64,000 nucleotides of DNA from Hymenopus coronatus (GCA_030762935.1 CM060900.1:404263632-404327631); one strand, 5' to 3'; positions 22,309-33,592 are shown, counted from the first letter of the stretch. A program made the numbers and translations. Notes: a model not told the origin generated them from the sequence alone.

Positions 22309-23394
22309 ATGAATGGTGTAAGTGCAAGATGTCAGCATGGTATATTGCAAACAATTTTATTCCATTTCCAAAAACAGGAATTCAATGAAAGGGAGTAAGT
22401 GATTTAACATGGACAAGATCTGAAAATATTTTAAAATACTACTGCCTTAGTTCAACAGAAACGCTAATTATCTTATGAATCCCAAAATATTTTTGCTGGC
22501 TACCCAATTTGTCACACTGGATTTCAACAAGCCTATTTACATTTAGTTTTGTTCACTTATGATAAACACACTTTCAAATCAACAGTAAAGGAGGAACAAA
22601 TTGCCACACAAGACCCACTAGTTGATCATGATATGAATGTATTTGGATAATTTCTTGCATATGAGATGTGCTACATAAATGTATGGGCCTTGTGTTAATG
22701 GAAACTTGACATTCTTCAATGTTTATAGTTGCGAGCCAAAACAGTTTCCCAGTACTCCCTGCAGATGCTCTTCCTAGCTATTACTGCTGTCATACACAAC
22801 TGCAGACTAGGAAATACCATCACACTTGTGTTGAGAGTCCTAAGCTACAAAGTATACCCCAGAGTTGAGGAACCTATGCGGCAAAATCGAGGAGAATGCT
22901 GTTAAAAGTAGAGAAGTGAAGCAAGGCTGAAAACTGCGGCACGACGACAAGGTGTAGCCGAGGGTCTGACCGTCTAAACCCCAATGATCCCTGAAGGTTT
23001 TCACTACATTCTATGAAACGCTTGTCAAATTAATAAAGGCATATGCTGCTAGTTTTAAAAACATATATTACCTTATTCTCGTCTTCTTCTATGGTTTATT
23101 GATACCTTCTGTGATTTTATGTAAAAAAACTACTGCAGTAAGGTTAGCATACGAAAATTACTTTTATTTAATTTTAGTCTACCATCACAGTGATTCCTGC
23201 ATTCTGTGCTACTTAAAGAATTTAAAACCAAAATGCGTTTAACTTAATACATTTAGCTCCCACACACAAAAAGCGAAAGTATATTATGACTCAACACAAA
23301 AGGACAGCCAGAAGATATGAAGTCTAATGAATTAAAGCAATATCTGTGCTGAATGTGACATGCAAATATTAGTGTGTATATTAATGCAACTAAC
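22309..23394. other. 5' part of TUSC2 intron 1, no feature
   Basis: AT-rich intronic sequence. A segment at about 22910-22990 (GTAGCCGAGGGTCTGACC) loosely resembles 22095-22150 (GAGCCGAGGGATCTGTG), possibly remnants of one short repeat. Otherwise I see nothing. Confidence 0.4.
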
Positions 23395-23528
23395 CCTTTT
23401 CTTGACATAACTATTACTGGCCCATTGAGCTTCGCAACACATTTTGCGTTAACTGTGTTGCCACAGTCTAAGTTATTGCTTGAGGAATAAACGAACTTTT
23501 TCACAAATCTAGAACCGTTGCTACCCAT
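23395..23528 (-). CDS. TUSC2: TUSC2/FUS1 homologue, exon 1
   Basis: First coding exon (134 nt, 44 codons plus two bases). It starts MGSNGSRFVKKFVYSSSNNL: Gly2 with Ser6 is a classic N-myristoylation context, as in mammalian TUSC2 (MGASGSK). It ends VIVMSRKG, corresponding to the FTRRG that precedes SMYFDEDGD in the family. The exon ends in GG before a GTTAGT donor. The next exon begins with A, completing the Gly codon, so phase and protein context agree with exon 2 at 4995-5112. The intron is therefore 18282 nt long and filled with transposons. Together the two exons give about 84 residues of an expected 105-110. Confidence 0.88.
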
Positions 23529-24112
23529 TTGTTTTTGTTACCACAGTAATAAACATTAGTTACATTTTTCAGAGACCTTCCTGAACAGAAAATATTACGT
23601 TTGCATAGTGTTCTTCCACAATAACACAAATATATTTCACTCACACACTTATCTTATTAAAGCCTCATTGACTACCTACTGCTACAGCAGACGCTATGAA
23701 TAAGAAACAGCTGATTGGTCCAAGCACTCCAAGCATGTCCCAAAGAGAAAATAAACCGGAGCCAACTACAGCATTGAGATCGAAATGTTCTAGAAACTTA
23801 GATGATAGAAGACGAAAAATCCAGCTAATTTCTATTCATTCTTAGGTTGATCCGCGCCAAAACAGATCCACGTGGTCAGTCCACCGCGGTACAACACAGT
23901 AGTAGTGTGCGCAAGAATGTAATCCATATTAACAATCTAAATTATAGAACGAATTTGTTCTTAAATTGTATAATATTCTATACAAGTGCCAAAGAGCTGA
24001 ATTGACGTCGATTTGTACCATTAAGCAGAGCTGCAACTTCCAATATGCTATCCGCATGAATCACCTGATTTCCGCAATATTGTTTACACCGTAACGGTCG
24101 CTGCCGTTTAGA
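23529..24112 (-). promoter_or_regulatory. presumed 5' flank/promoter of TUSC2 homologue
   Basis: Sequence directly upstream of the TUSC2 start. It is richer in CpG than its surroundings (for example CCGCGCCAAAACAGATCCACG and CCACCGCGGTAC, about 23850-23890). No TATA box at a convincing distance is visible. The assignment rests on position. Confidence 0.3.
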
Positions 24113-24660
24113 ATCATGGAGGAGGGTCGCCGTGAGTTTTCTCTTGCAATTTTCGAATTACATAGAGCACAAGGCTGGTAGTAGTAGTGAAAAAACTATA
24201 GTGTTCAAAATGTATGGCAAGTTTTGTGAGAAATACCCACCACTTCCCTGAAAGAAGTGATTAAATAACTTTTAAGTTCACCGGTGTTTAGGCTACTAAT
24301 ATAAACAGTGCTTATAAAGAAAACCCTGAAACGGAAAAAGTGGTTGCACCCGGGAAAAAAAGAAAACGTATGAAATATTAGATGCAAGACTGTGATGATT
24401 TTGTGAAGAATGCAATTCGCGTAGTGATGCACAATGTCTTTTTTTTTTTTTTTTTTTTTAAATGAGCCGCCAACAGTTAATAAAGTGCTACATGTAACAA
24501 AAGAAGAAGCGTGTTTTGGGAGATGGATACTTTAAGTAGCACCATTATTGATAACCTGGTTAACAACCTTTGAGAGGAAATTAGTAGCAAATATTTCAGA
24601 CAACGGTTCTGATCTGGAGAGAATAGAGCCGCTTCCAGAGAGCGAATTAATGTAAGTTTT
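24113..24660 (+). pseudogene. internally deleted transposase-like fragment with poly(T) expansion
   Basis: Plus-strand blocks MEEGRREFSLAIFELHRAQG (24113-), then in other frames ETEKVVAPGKKRKR (about 24325) and CDDFVKNAIRVVMHNV (about 24382-24435), a T-run of about 22, EPPTVNKVLHVTKEE (about 24465-24510), and ISDNGSDLERIEPLPESEL (about 24596-24652). The order fits the N-terminal HTH region and acidic tail of an arthropod multicopy transposase with its DDE core missing. The family recollection is moderate. A divergent host gene sharing the TUSC2 promoter is an alternative. Confidence 0.4.
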
Positions 24661-25449
24661 CGCATACATATTTATTTTTTCGCTCGTATTTTTTTAGAAT
24701 TAAGTATTACATGTGTACCTATCTATTTTGTTATGGCTATCAATATTATCTCCATTATACCTGAGAGAATACCTTAGTCACCATTTAAGTTGTGGGAATA
24801 AGGGCTTTGTTCGTTTTACATTACAATATGCTACGTGTGGTCGTGAAAATATGACAGTATTTTTGGCGCGAATGGTGGAAGTTTACATTATAACGGTTTT
24901 GTTTTTGGCGAGGATCAACTTAAGGCTGAATAGGCTTTAGATACATGGTTGTTCTTATCGTTGTGACTAGTTACTTATTATAGTGTTTCTCATCCATTTG
25001 ACACACATCAAACATATGATTAATTAAATAGATCAAGGCGTATTACACATGATTACTATAAGTAACATTATTTATAATTTGTGGTTTGTTGACTATTTCG
25101 TTGCAAACTGATTTAAGGAACAGTTGCAAAATTGTAACTTACTAAGAGTTAGTACGTATTATAACAATTTATCGCAAAGTCACTTAGTAAATTAGCACGT
25201 GTTACTTCTCTGGGTTTCAAGATCAAGTGCCCCGTGGAAGTAATTAAAACGTACATTCGTGATTAGCGCAATCCATTAACGCAAAATCCTTTCTAAAAAT
25301 AATAAAACGTATAAGAATTAATTTTAGTTATGGGCTCAAATTCTACACAGCTATCTCTTTACACAAAGTCTACGATTTATTAACAACGAACCATGTATAT
25401 CGCCAAAAGCATCAGTACTTGGAGTCAAACGACTTACTATTTGTACGTG
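24661..25449. other. no feature seen
   Basis: AT-rich intergenic DNA without coding signal, RNA gene or recognisable repeat. Confidence 0.4.
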
Positions 25450-25675
25450 TTGTCCTCCGTCGTTTAGTAACATGCTAATCTCTGGGTCTCAAGCTCACGG
25501 ATTCAAACCCGGTGGGCGGCGATGGATTTTTTGGGGCGTAAAAATCCTTAGCAAGCCTTCCTTCGAATCGGAAATAAAGCCATTGGTCCCGTGTTGTAGA
25601 TTTCTCACTCAACATCCAAACGAGAACGGGGCACTGATAACCTCAGCAGTTAAAGAGCACCTATAATAAAACTCA
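25450..25675 (+). repeat. tRNA-derived SINE
   Basis: The head has an A-box-like TTTAGTAACATGC and a B-box-like GGATTCAAACCCGG about 30 nt on. The body has the arthropod SINE landmarks CCTTCCTTCGAATCGGAA, TTGGTCCCGTGTTGTAG and GGGCACTGATAACCTCAGCA, then an A-rich end (CCTATAATAAAA). It is not a functional tRNA gene because the acceptor stem does not pair. Confidence 0.65.
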
Positions 25676-27544
25676 GTTTAGTTCCTAATATTTGTGATGC
25701 TAGCTGAGTGGTAAATCTGTGTGATTCCTGCTTTTATAGAACGACACCGGGGAAGAATGTGTAAATAGAATTGCTTTGACATTTTAAACGTTTCAAATGT
25801 AGTAATCCAAACTCAATCTCCACGTCATTTTTCGAAAGTTTGTTTTGTAAGCCAAATAATGTCACTGGCCGCTTAAGAATTTGTACAACTTGAAGACATT
25901 ACAACATTTTGAAACACATTAATTTCGGGAAAGTGAGCGTTTGGCTTCAGAAAACAAGCTACAATAGAAAATTTAGTATACATGGAATGTACCTGCATTG
26001 TCTATTTTGTATAAGCCTTATACCATTGTTTTGTCGCGCCTGTTCTATAACTATGGTAATAGATGAACATGTATCGTGCACAGTATTTCTTCTGCATGAT
26101 GGACGAACGTGTTTAAAATGGGTTTCAAAATCACTAGTGACGGTCGTTTGCTATATGATGTGTTCAATATCTCAGAGTTCTGAGATATTGTGGAATTTCA
26201 AGAACGAAACCAGCATATAATATACATGTTAAACTATCCTAATATATTTAAAGCCGTAAATAGTTGTTCTACACATGCGTGCCAAAGAAATCAGAGGGCA
26301 CTATCTCCTGCCTGTCACTAAGTTTTATAGACCAACACGAAATCTAAGTGCGGCAAGACCATAATGACAGCTCGGAAGTGAAATACTTAACAGCTCATGT
26401 GAGAGCGACGGATTGCATGCCCGACAAATATGTGAAACAATAACTATCAAGTGTGCATTGCTACTGAATACTGTTTTTAAGTAGCTCAATTCAGGGTACT
26501 TTTTCAATGTAGACTGTTCTACGTGTGGATATCAAAGTGTGCTATAAAGTACCTATTACATCACTTGTCTAGCCGCTGAGCCTATACATTAATTTTCCAT
26601 ATAGCTACTTCTCCAGAGGCGTATAATTCCTTTGTCTAGCAAGTACGGCGCTCAGTCTGAGTGTGAGAACCTCCTACGTCGTAGCAACAGTTTTAGGTCT
26701 GAAGGTATGTGTCCTACTTGCCTGATGTGGTTTGCTTGGTCGCTATCAAAGTGCTGTGAAACCTGTAAGCGCTGTACTTGTTATCGTCTCTAGTGTAAGA
26801 CAGCATAAGTGCTGCTTCCTTCCTCGAATATAAATAGAACCATTACCTGTGTGGCTTAAGTGGATGTTGTTAGGGTTAAGCAAGGAAATTTAACTTCTAT
26901 GATACTTTTTATTGGTTTTACTCTTATGAGTAAAACCAATTTGGTACGTTATTTGGTCTAAAACATTTTCATGGCCTACTTTCTCTGCGGCAGCGTTAAA
27001 AACACAACACTATTATTATTAAAGGTGAGAGTTAAACTTGGGCAGCTTTCAGCTTCCAAGTTTACTCAAGCTAAATTAAAACAATGGTGTCTTCCAACCG
27101 CCAGTTAAATAGTACGGTGGGATACAACCCGCAACTATTTATCGTTTACTAAAGGAGTTTTGTTTAGTGGTTTGGGAACTTGGAAATCTATTACGAGTAG
27201 TAAGTGCGCCAATTGAGAACAAGAGAGTCCAATTAGTTCTTATGTAATTTTAGCCTTTTCCCAATTCAAAATACTTCTAACTGGTTTTCATCAATGCCAC
27301 GAATTTTGTCATAAATTGAAACACTATTTTGAGCTGACACCAATGCAAAAAGACAGAAAAGTGAAAAGAAAAGCAAACAGTGTAAAAAAAGAAAGGAAAA
27401 AGGCACAAAAAGAAAAAAACTGTAAAATTTGACATAAAATAAAAAAGCGTGAAAATATAAACAAAATTGTAAATGTTGTACTTAAAATGTGGTAAAAGTA
27501 TACAAATTTGTGCAAATGAAAAAAAAAAACAGGTTATAACTGCT
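25676..27544. other. mostly featureless; A-rich block at 27340-27530
   Basis: No supported gene. 27340-27530 is very A-rich on the plus strand and would encode Lys-rich peptides; I take this as composition. Plus-strand 25909-26220 (103 codons) has no recognisable motif. Confidence 0.35.
26911..26940. repeat. perfect 13-bp hairpin, 4-nt loop
   Basis: ATTGGTTTTACTC, loop TTAT, then GAGTAAAACCAAT. The stem is perfect. No gene or transposon end is visible next to it. Confidence 0.8.
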
Positions 27545-28500
27545 TTAAATTGGAAAAAAAGCTAAACTCGCATAAAAACTAATTGGACTGTCTTGTCTTT
27601 GTTTGGCGCACTTAATACTGGAACAAAAACAATTAATTACCATATGACGTCTTAAGCATTTTGGATCTATTTCCTTCTGTCTAAACAAATACTCAACCAG
27701 AAACTCATATATCAGATAAAATACGCAAAGCAGAAATATTAGCGACAGAATATAGACGATGATCACAACAAAAACCTTATCGACAAAAGTGTTGATGTTG
27801 CAATAAAATGATAGGATTCATCAGTTGATATATGCAATTGTTACAAGTGATCTACCATGCCTTTAAGTCTCTCCACTAGACCCTCGTACGAACTTGCACT
27901 ATTGATTCCAAAAATGGACACAACATTTCTTCCCGCCTTGACCAAACGGTTCGTGAATTCTTTCTATTTAAATTGTTGACTATTAAAAAGTAAAAATCCC
28001 GTTTATACCTAAAACCAGATTCCATTGCAGTAGAAATTTCAAAAAATAGTATTTGACCAATCCATGATACGTTGTTAAAATTATCAATGTTTATAAAGGC
28101 CCTTTACGACAGATAAATGAATGTATAAACCCCTAGTGCTCTCGTCTCTTTCTGCATAATGAATTGTTGGTCCAGAATAAGAATTTACTATCAAGTTAAA
28201 TTTTACGTTGGCAGATATATCGAAAAACAATTTTGGATAATCGTGTATGAGACTTATACTAGGATGCTCGAGCATATATATTTATCACAACACTGCAATC
28301 AACACTGCTTCTCCGTTCGTTTTTTAATACACGGAATATATAGTTTCTAGAAAACTTGACCAATTTCTAATTAACTGGGTTCTACCGTAAGTTTCCTCTT
28401 TTAGATTGTATTTCCGGAACCATTGGCCGTGAAATAGAACGCGAATTCGTTCGTCACTAGAAAATATGTACATTCCTAAGCTGAAACAAACTTGATTCAA
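27545..28500 (-). pseudogene. unassigned, viral-looking ORF remnants
   Basis: Consecutive minus-strand open segments with protein-like composition in changing frames: GMYIFSSDERIRVLFHGQWF (about 28470-28330), then LIHDYPKLFFDISANVKF (28084-28275), then KAGRNVVSIFGINSASSYEG followed by LVERLKGMVDHL and a stop (about 27960-27860), then a short protein starting with a membrane segment (MIIVYILSLIFLLCVFYLIY, 27766-). I recognise no family. They share the strand of the metalloproteinase remnant and adjoin it once the intervening hAT is removed, so they may belong to the same endogenous viral element. Confidence 0.35.
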
Positions 28501-28769
28501 CACCTACGACAGTGGCGGCTCGTGGGTTATGACATTGTGGATTCAAAGAAACTATGACTGTAAACAACAAAATATTTAAAACTATATAAATATCTCACCT
28601 TATAGCCATTATCACACATGATATGTACCGCCTACTAATGTGGTGCTGATGTTGGAATGTTTTTACTTAAAATCCACCCTTCTTTGTCTCTGGGTAGTAA
28701 AACATCTATCACCTTCTCATTAAACTCCATAGCTAGTTGATCATCTCCTTTTCTGTGGACAGCATTGCA

Positions 28770-30671
28770 AGTACATTCAGTCTATCTTCATCCATCGTAG
28801 TAAATCAGTTGCACTCTTTACAATTCGGTAGTCATCTCTAGCATAAATTGTTCTAAGTTCTGTTTCTAATTTGGTTTTATCAAGAAACGGGTATGAATTA
28901 GTAATATAGTCCATGGTTTCGTCTGGAAACACTTTGTTAAAGTTGCAGAAATATTCATATCCCAACAATGTTGCAGCTCTCGAATGTCCAGTAAACTGAA
29001 ATCTATCTAGTGCTTGATTAACTATTACATCGCAGATTTCTTTTGCCGCGATAGTTCTAGACTGACGAGAACAAGGGAGAGGACACTCTTTCTTTGCTGA
29101 ATCCTAAAGCCTTTTCACTTTTTCAGATATTGTGTCAACGCTATCGCTTATTATTTTTATTTCATTGACGAATGAAGCTACAGCAGTCTCAATTGAAGCA
29201 GAATTTGCAGTTCGCTTTTGTAGTGCATTCTAAAATATTTGAACATTGCATAACTCTATAAAAAGTGTAGCCAGAAACTGCATTTTTAGTCGAAGTCCCT
29301 GCGCTTGGTTAATTGTGGAAGTCTGGAGGTTTGCACCCTCAATTTTCTCCAGATATTCAATCATTGTATCCAAGTTTTCGTGCACTGTGCAGACTGCACG
29401 GGAATTGAAGTTCCTTCTGATTGTTGAACCACGTGGAAATCGTCTGCCAACAATATCGTCAAGAATTTTAATTCTTTGTGGAGAATGGGCGAAGAAACTT
29501 GCTCTCTCACTCAGCAATATTGCGAAGAAAATCTTGACTTTTTTGTTCTGAATCGCTACTTGAGACATTATTAAATTTAATTGGTGAACATAACAATGTA
29601 CAAAATAAGCATAAAAATAAGTGTTCCATACGACAGCCTGCACACCAGAATGACTTCCACTAAAAACTATGGCCCGATCAAAGCTTTCGGAAATTAATTT
29701 CTTGCTATTATTCATTACAACTTCTTTAAGGACATTCATAATATGTGATAAAATCTTCATTAGAAATCTCAGAGAGAATGATGTCGCGACTCACAGATAG
29801 TATGCTGTCCAACAATTCATTTTTCATTGTCTTCAATGTCCCTGCAAAGGTGGAAGCTATTTTAAAATGTTCTTTATCAACATAATTCAGAGCTGACGCG
29901 AAATCAATTAGCCCCTTAAATACTCCTGGATTGTTAGAATTCGTCCTTCGATCATGGGCTCTCAGAGTCACCTCAAACTCTCCGCAAAATTTGATGCAGT
30001 CAATTTTTTACAGCATACATCTATTTTTTTCTTATTTGCTGATTGTGCAATTCTATGTTTCTACGAAAAGCATTGCTGAGTTGTTTGTTCCCTTACGTCG
30101 TTTTTGGCCAACACTAAGAGATCAATACAAGAATTTACATGTAATTGTGATCCGACATGTCTCTTAATTTTCTGAGACAAGTGTCCTAAATCAGCTATTC
30201 CAGGTTTTGTCCATCTACAGTATTTTCCTTAAGCAACATTTAAGCAGTTAAAACAATATAATCGATTTGGGTAATGTTGCCGTTTAAGGGTCAGTTGGCT
30301 GCGTAACGTCAGGCAGCCAACCTTTGCATCTGAAAGGTGCAATGTTCAGCGTAATGGAGCATATATAGTTGGTATTGCGAAAAGGAGGTGGAAAGCATGA
30401 AATTTGCAATTAACAGTATATGCCTTAGGAAGCGTAACCATAGCAAGGCGGGGAAACCCAGAAATATATACAATGAGACAGTGCTTTCATAGGAAAGTGC
30501 GGGAAACGTTGAAATATGCGTCAGGGGGTGCATATACTGTTCTTCTGAATATCCTACTGTTCTCCACCTCTTTCATATTTTCTTCAATGACAAAACAGCC
30601 CTTTTTAAGGATACCAATGACATAACTAAAGAGCAAGTAGATCTGGTTGGGCTGACAGTTAAGCTTACAAC

Positions 30672-30726
<55 letters not shown>

Positions 30727-31440
30727 CATCATAATCATCATACTACCACCACCACCAATAATAATAATAATAATATATAACAATAATTTTTATTTACTAC
30801 TAATGCTTCTGTTTTCATTAGAAAGAAACAAAGCAATCGATACTTCTTATTTAACAGTAGCTTTGTGTATTAGAGTTCTCCATTTAACCCACAATATTAC
30901 TTGATCAAACGTAATAAGAGCACCGCAATTGCAGTATGACATATATGGGGTTATCTTTGTTTTGATGAAATCGCCTTCAGCTAGCTCATGTACCACATAA
31001 CCCCAAATAATTAAAATCTACAATAAGTAGGATTAATGGTGTATGATAGATGGTGTTGTCTGCTAGAATTACCACGCCCTTCGGCTACGTGATATACGCG
31101 CCATTTAGCAACATATAACCGTGCTACTACTGCCATTTTGCGGCTATTAACCGGTTGCATTCCTTTGGCACTGTGTGCTCAGTTCTACAGCTGGTTTTCA
31201 ATGTCTAAAGTTGGTATGGTTTTGCGGCATTGCGCGGCCAATTGACCCTTAAACGGCAACATTACCTCTATTTGCAATATTACACCCAGCAATCCATGTA
31301 TTTCTTTCGTATATTTCAATTTTAATCGAGCGCGAGTGTTCCTTGCCGTTAACAGTTTGCTTTTGAGTTAGAGAAAGATGAGGTTTTGGTCTGCCTGTTT
31401 TATTTTACACTTTTCTTCTAGTGAAAGTTTAGAAAAGTAA
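28770..31440 (-). pseudogene. ZMYM1-like hAT transposase, interrupted by MITE
   Basis: Minus-strand pieces in family order. The N-terminal part (31275-31440) has GRPKPHLSLTQKQTVNG and IYERNTWIAGCNIAN. After the MITE come NRLYCFNCL, WTKPGIADLGHLSQKIKRH and KIDCIKFCGEFEVTLRAHD (30000-30269). Then 29726-29971 (NNPGVFKGLIDFASALN, NELLDSILSVSRDII), 29230-29760 (YAYFVHCYVHQLNLIMSQ, GSHSGVQAVVWN) and 28777-28968 near the C-terminus. Multiple stops and shifts are present. The reading across the MITE site is continuous at target level, which dates the MITE after the hAT. Confidence 0.8.
30270..31266. mobile_element. 997-bp non-autonomous element (MITE) with 8-bp TSD
   Basis: Terminal inverted repeats of about 40 bp start GGTAATGTTGCCGTTTAAGG. 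The two ends differ at five positions, all transitions. Target duplication: TCGATTTG (30262-30269) and TCTATTTG (31267-31274). Next to the left end is a perfect 9-bp stem (GTTGGCTGC ... GCAGCCAAC). A TAA microsatellite (30672-30726) lies inside. No transposase is encoded. The 8-bp duplication fits hAT, P or Merlin mobilisation, but the termini do not settle which. Confidence 0.85.
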
Positions 31441-31862
31441 GTTTCTAATGAAAGTTACAATGTTCATTTTCTTAGCTACTTTTGTAATGTCAATTCAGTA
31501 TTCACCACAACACAAACATTCACACACACACACACACACACACTTTAAATTTAGACAAACTTTAGCGACTGCTGAACGCTTTTCTTGCTTCCTTCTCCTT
31601 CCATCTCCGTTCCCCTCGCTCACAAACTCACGCTTCCTTGGGTTCTACGAGACGTTTGAACACATCACGAAATAGGCATTCCATCGTCGCGCCGCGTAAT
31701 TACCTAGCAATATTTCTTCTCGTTTCAAAGGGAATGAGAAAATTATATTGTAACAATTTATTTTCATGTTATTACTGACTAATAAGGGAAGAAGTTTACT
31801 TTTAATTTTAATTTTATAAGGGGTTCATTGAACCCAAGAACACATAGGACGAGCCGCGCCTG

Positions 31863-32640
31863 ACCTACTTTCGTTGGAAGCAAAACAGCTGCAGGCAATA
31901 AAGAGTTTATATACCCGATATATCGTCGTGGTTCAGCCCGATGACATCGCTAACGTAATACGTAAACACGACGGCACCTTTTTCTTTGGAATGCATCAAG
32001 CCCAAAGAATCTCCTGTTTCGTGAATTAACACCGAAAATAAGCTGATCTTTTCGTTTGGAGTCAGTTTGTCCAAGTACCAGTCTTTATCGACATCGTTGT
32101 AAATTTCCATTAAAGAATTATTGGCTTCGGAATGAAAAGAATGCGCAGCTGTGCCAGCTACTCCATCAAATCTACTCGTGCAATGTCATATTTCTTTTGC
32201 TATTTGTTATTTAAAAGCATATTTAATTACGTGTATCAGACTTCAATCGATGTGCTCGAATGTCAAACAGATATAGCGCTCCCACATTTTAAAAGCAGCA
32301 TCGGCAATACTTTTTATTAGCATTGCATTCGCAGCTGCGTAGTGCCACTTCAAATGTTATTGGTCCATTTGTACGACGAAGTTGCCAAGCCGGAAGGATT
32401 GTCTATGTTACCGCATCTTCTCAAGCATTTCAAATGTGATATCTTGCTATTCATAATTTCATCGATCGTCAAGTTGTAGTATTCTTGGAAAAAAAGTATG
32501 GCTTTAGTCAATGTTTTGTGATGTCCTTTACTATGTTCATTCTTCTCCACCGAGAAATATTCGTAATCTTGCAGATGATGAATGACTTCTAGAGTAAAAT
32601 GTGTAACACCGGTAATACATAATAGCTTAAACAGTATCGA
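31863..32640 (-). pseudogene. intronless matrix metalloproteinase (matrixin) remnant
   Basis: Minus strand. A hydrophobic start (LFKLLCITGVTHFTL, about 32635) resembles a signal peptide. It is followed by a prodomain (32350-32600) with KAILFFQEYYNLTIDEI and the cysteine-switch region KCLRRCGNID, then SYKW. The catalytic domain follows, with KSIADAAFKMWERY (about 32270-32310), FDGVAGTAAHSF (about 32125-32170) and, in 31907-32110, the zinc site HETGDSLGLMHS. The second zinc His of HExxHxxGxxH is Asp. The Met-turn region reads AVVFTYY without Met, and DDISGIYKL ends the domain. No ATG remains, and stops and frameshifts occur at about 32340-32110. Host insect MMP genes are multi-exon; here prodomain and catalytic domain lie within about 750 nt with no recognisable intron, which suggests a viral or retrocopied gene. 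Confidence 0.8.
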
Positions 32641-33140
32641 TTATACAATGCGGTCCGTTTATACCTGAGCTACTTTAAAGGGCCAAATTTGTCCTCTGAA
32701 AGCACGTAGAACTGTAGAGTTTATTTTAATGATCTCAGTGGCTCTGAGAACATCAGCACAACTGCCCATTGTTGACTATTTTGTTGATTTCGATGGCAAT
32801 TGCGAGCATTATTGCCATTGTGGCCAGTCTTTAGCTTGCAGTCGCAACAGAATCATGCAGTATTCACTTCGAGAGCATATTGTTATTGTGAAAACACATT
32901 GGAAGACAATTTCATTCATAACAACACAACAGGAATTTCCAAATTAATACAATGTGCGGGATATTTCAACAAAGGCAACAGTTTTATCGATTGTAAAAAA
33001 GTTGGTGATAACTGGTGTATTCGTCAGTGAGAATGAAAGGCATAGACCGTCATTAATTAAGTGTAGAGTCTGTTGATAATGTTCGAAGATATACAAAGTG
33101 CATACGGTGTAGTTATTGAAAGAAGCAGGTCATGGAAAAA
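32641..33140. other. unassigned, possibly part of the viral-like segment
   Basis: Upstream of the metalloproteinase on the minus strand is a short protein-like stretch (STVLRAFRGQIWPFKVAQV, about 32660-32720) ending in a stop. Plus-strand frames here (32729-33030) have no convincing motif. Nothing can be assigned. Confidence 0.3.
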
Positions 33141-33480
33141 CGAAAGCGTTATTGTTGATGATTTCAGGGTTTTTTCATTCCACGTTCAGACTTTCTCTCC
33201 ATAATGTGATTTATGATGTCTTGAGGCATGGTTTCATCTGTCAGGCTATATCAACACTCAAAACAACAGCTACTGGGCTTCTGTAAACCCCAAATCATCC
33301 ATGAAACACCACTGCATGAGTTGAAGATTGGTGCGTGGTGTCGGCTTCAGTATTGTTGGCCTCATTTTCTTTTATACGATTTTAGACACTGCGATTTATA
33401 TGGGCATCTTCAATACATTTGTGGAGCAGCTGGAATGATATAAGGTTATTTACAGTAAGATGGATCAATGTGTCTCTCCT
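33141..33480 (+). pseudogene. DDE transposase fragment (Tc1/mariner superfamily)
   Basis: Plus strand: EAWFHLSGYINTQNNSYWAS, VNPKSS, then (other frame) HETPLHELKIGAWC, then DTAIYMGIFNTFVEQLE. The middle of the catalytic domain is recognisable from the HLSGYVN-NPH-HETPLH-KIGVWC order. Both ends are missing, and stops and shifts are present. It lies between the metalloproteinase and ATPase remnants, so it probably inserted into that segment. Confidence 0.65.
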
Positions 33481-33514
33481 CCATGAAACTTGTAACCACT
33501 TTTATGTATAATCG

Positions 33515-33592
33515 AATAATCTCAAAAAAAAAAAAAACAAAAAACAAAAAAAAAACAAAAAACAAAACAAACAAACAAAAAACAAAAAAAAA
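33515..33592. repeat. A-rich simple repeat
   Basis: Runs of A interrupted by single C (AAAAAACAAAAAAC type). Possibly the tail of a retroposed sequence, but no body is identified. Confidence 0.8.

Larger units (their letters stand above)
28510..31862 (-). mobile_element. ZMYM1-like hAT transposon, with nested MITE
   Basis: Ends: CAGTGGCGGCTCGTGGG at 28510 and, in reverse complement at 31862, CAGGCGCGGCTCGTCC. The flanks are ACCTACGA (28502-28509) and ACCTACTT (31863-31870), an 8-bp duplication with two differences. Without the 997-bp MITE and its 8-bp duplication the element is about 2.35 kb. It separates the metalloproteinase remnant (right) from the viral-looking segments (left). Confidence 0.8.

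Noticed and set aside
27324..27515. Phe/Leu-rich minus-strand frame resembling a membrane protein
   Set aside because: It is the complement of an A-rich, Lys-coding tract; composition explains it.
30487..30783. Ile-rich open frame
   Set aside because: Produced by the TAA microsatellite within the MITE.
32729..33030. Plus-strand Cys-containing frames resembling a chitin-binding domain
   Set aside because: The Cys spacing does not fit peritrophin-type domains and the frame is not continuous.
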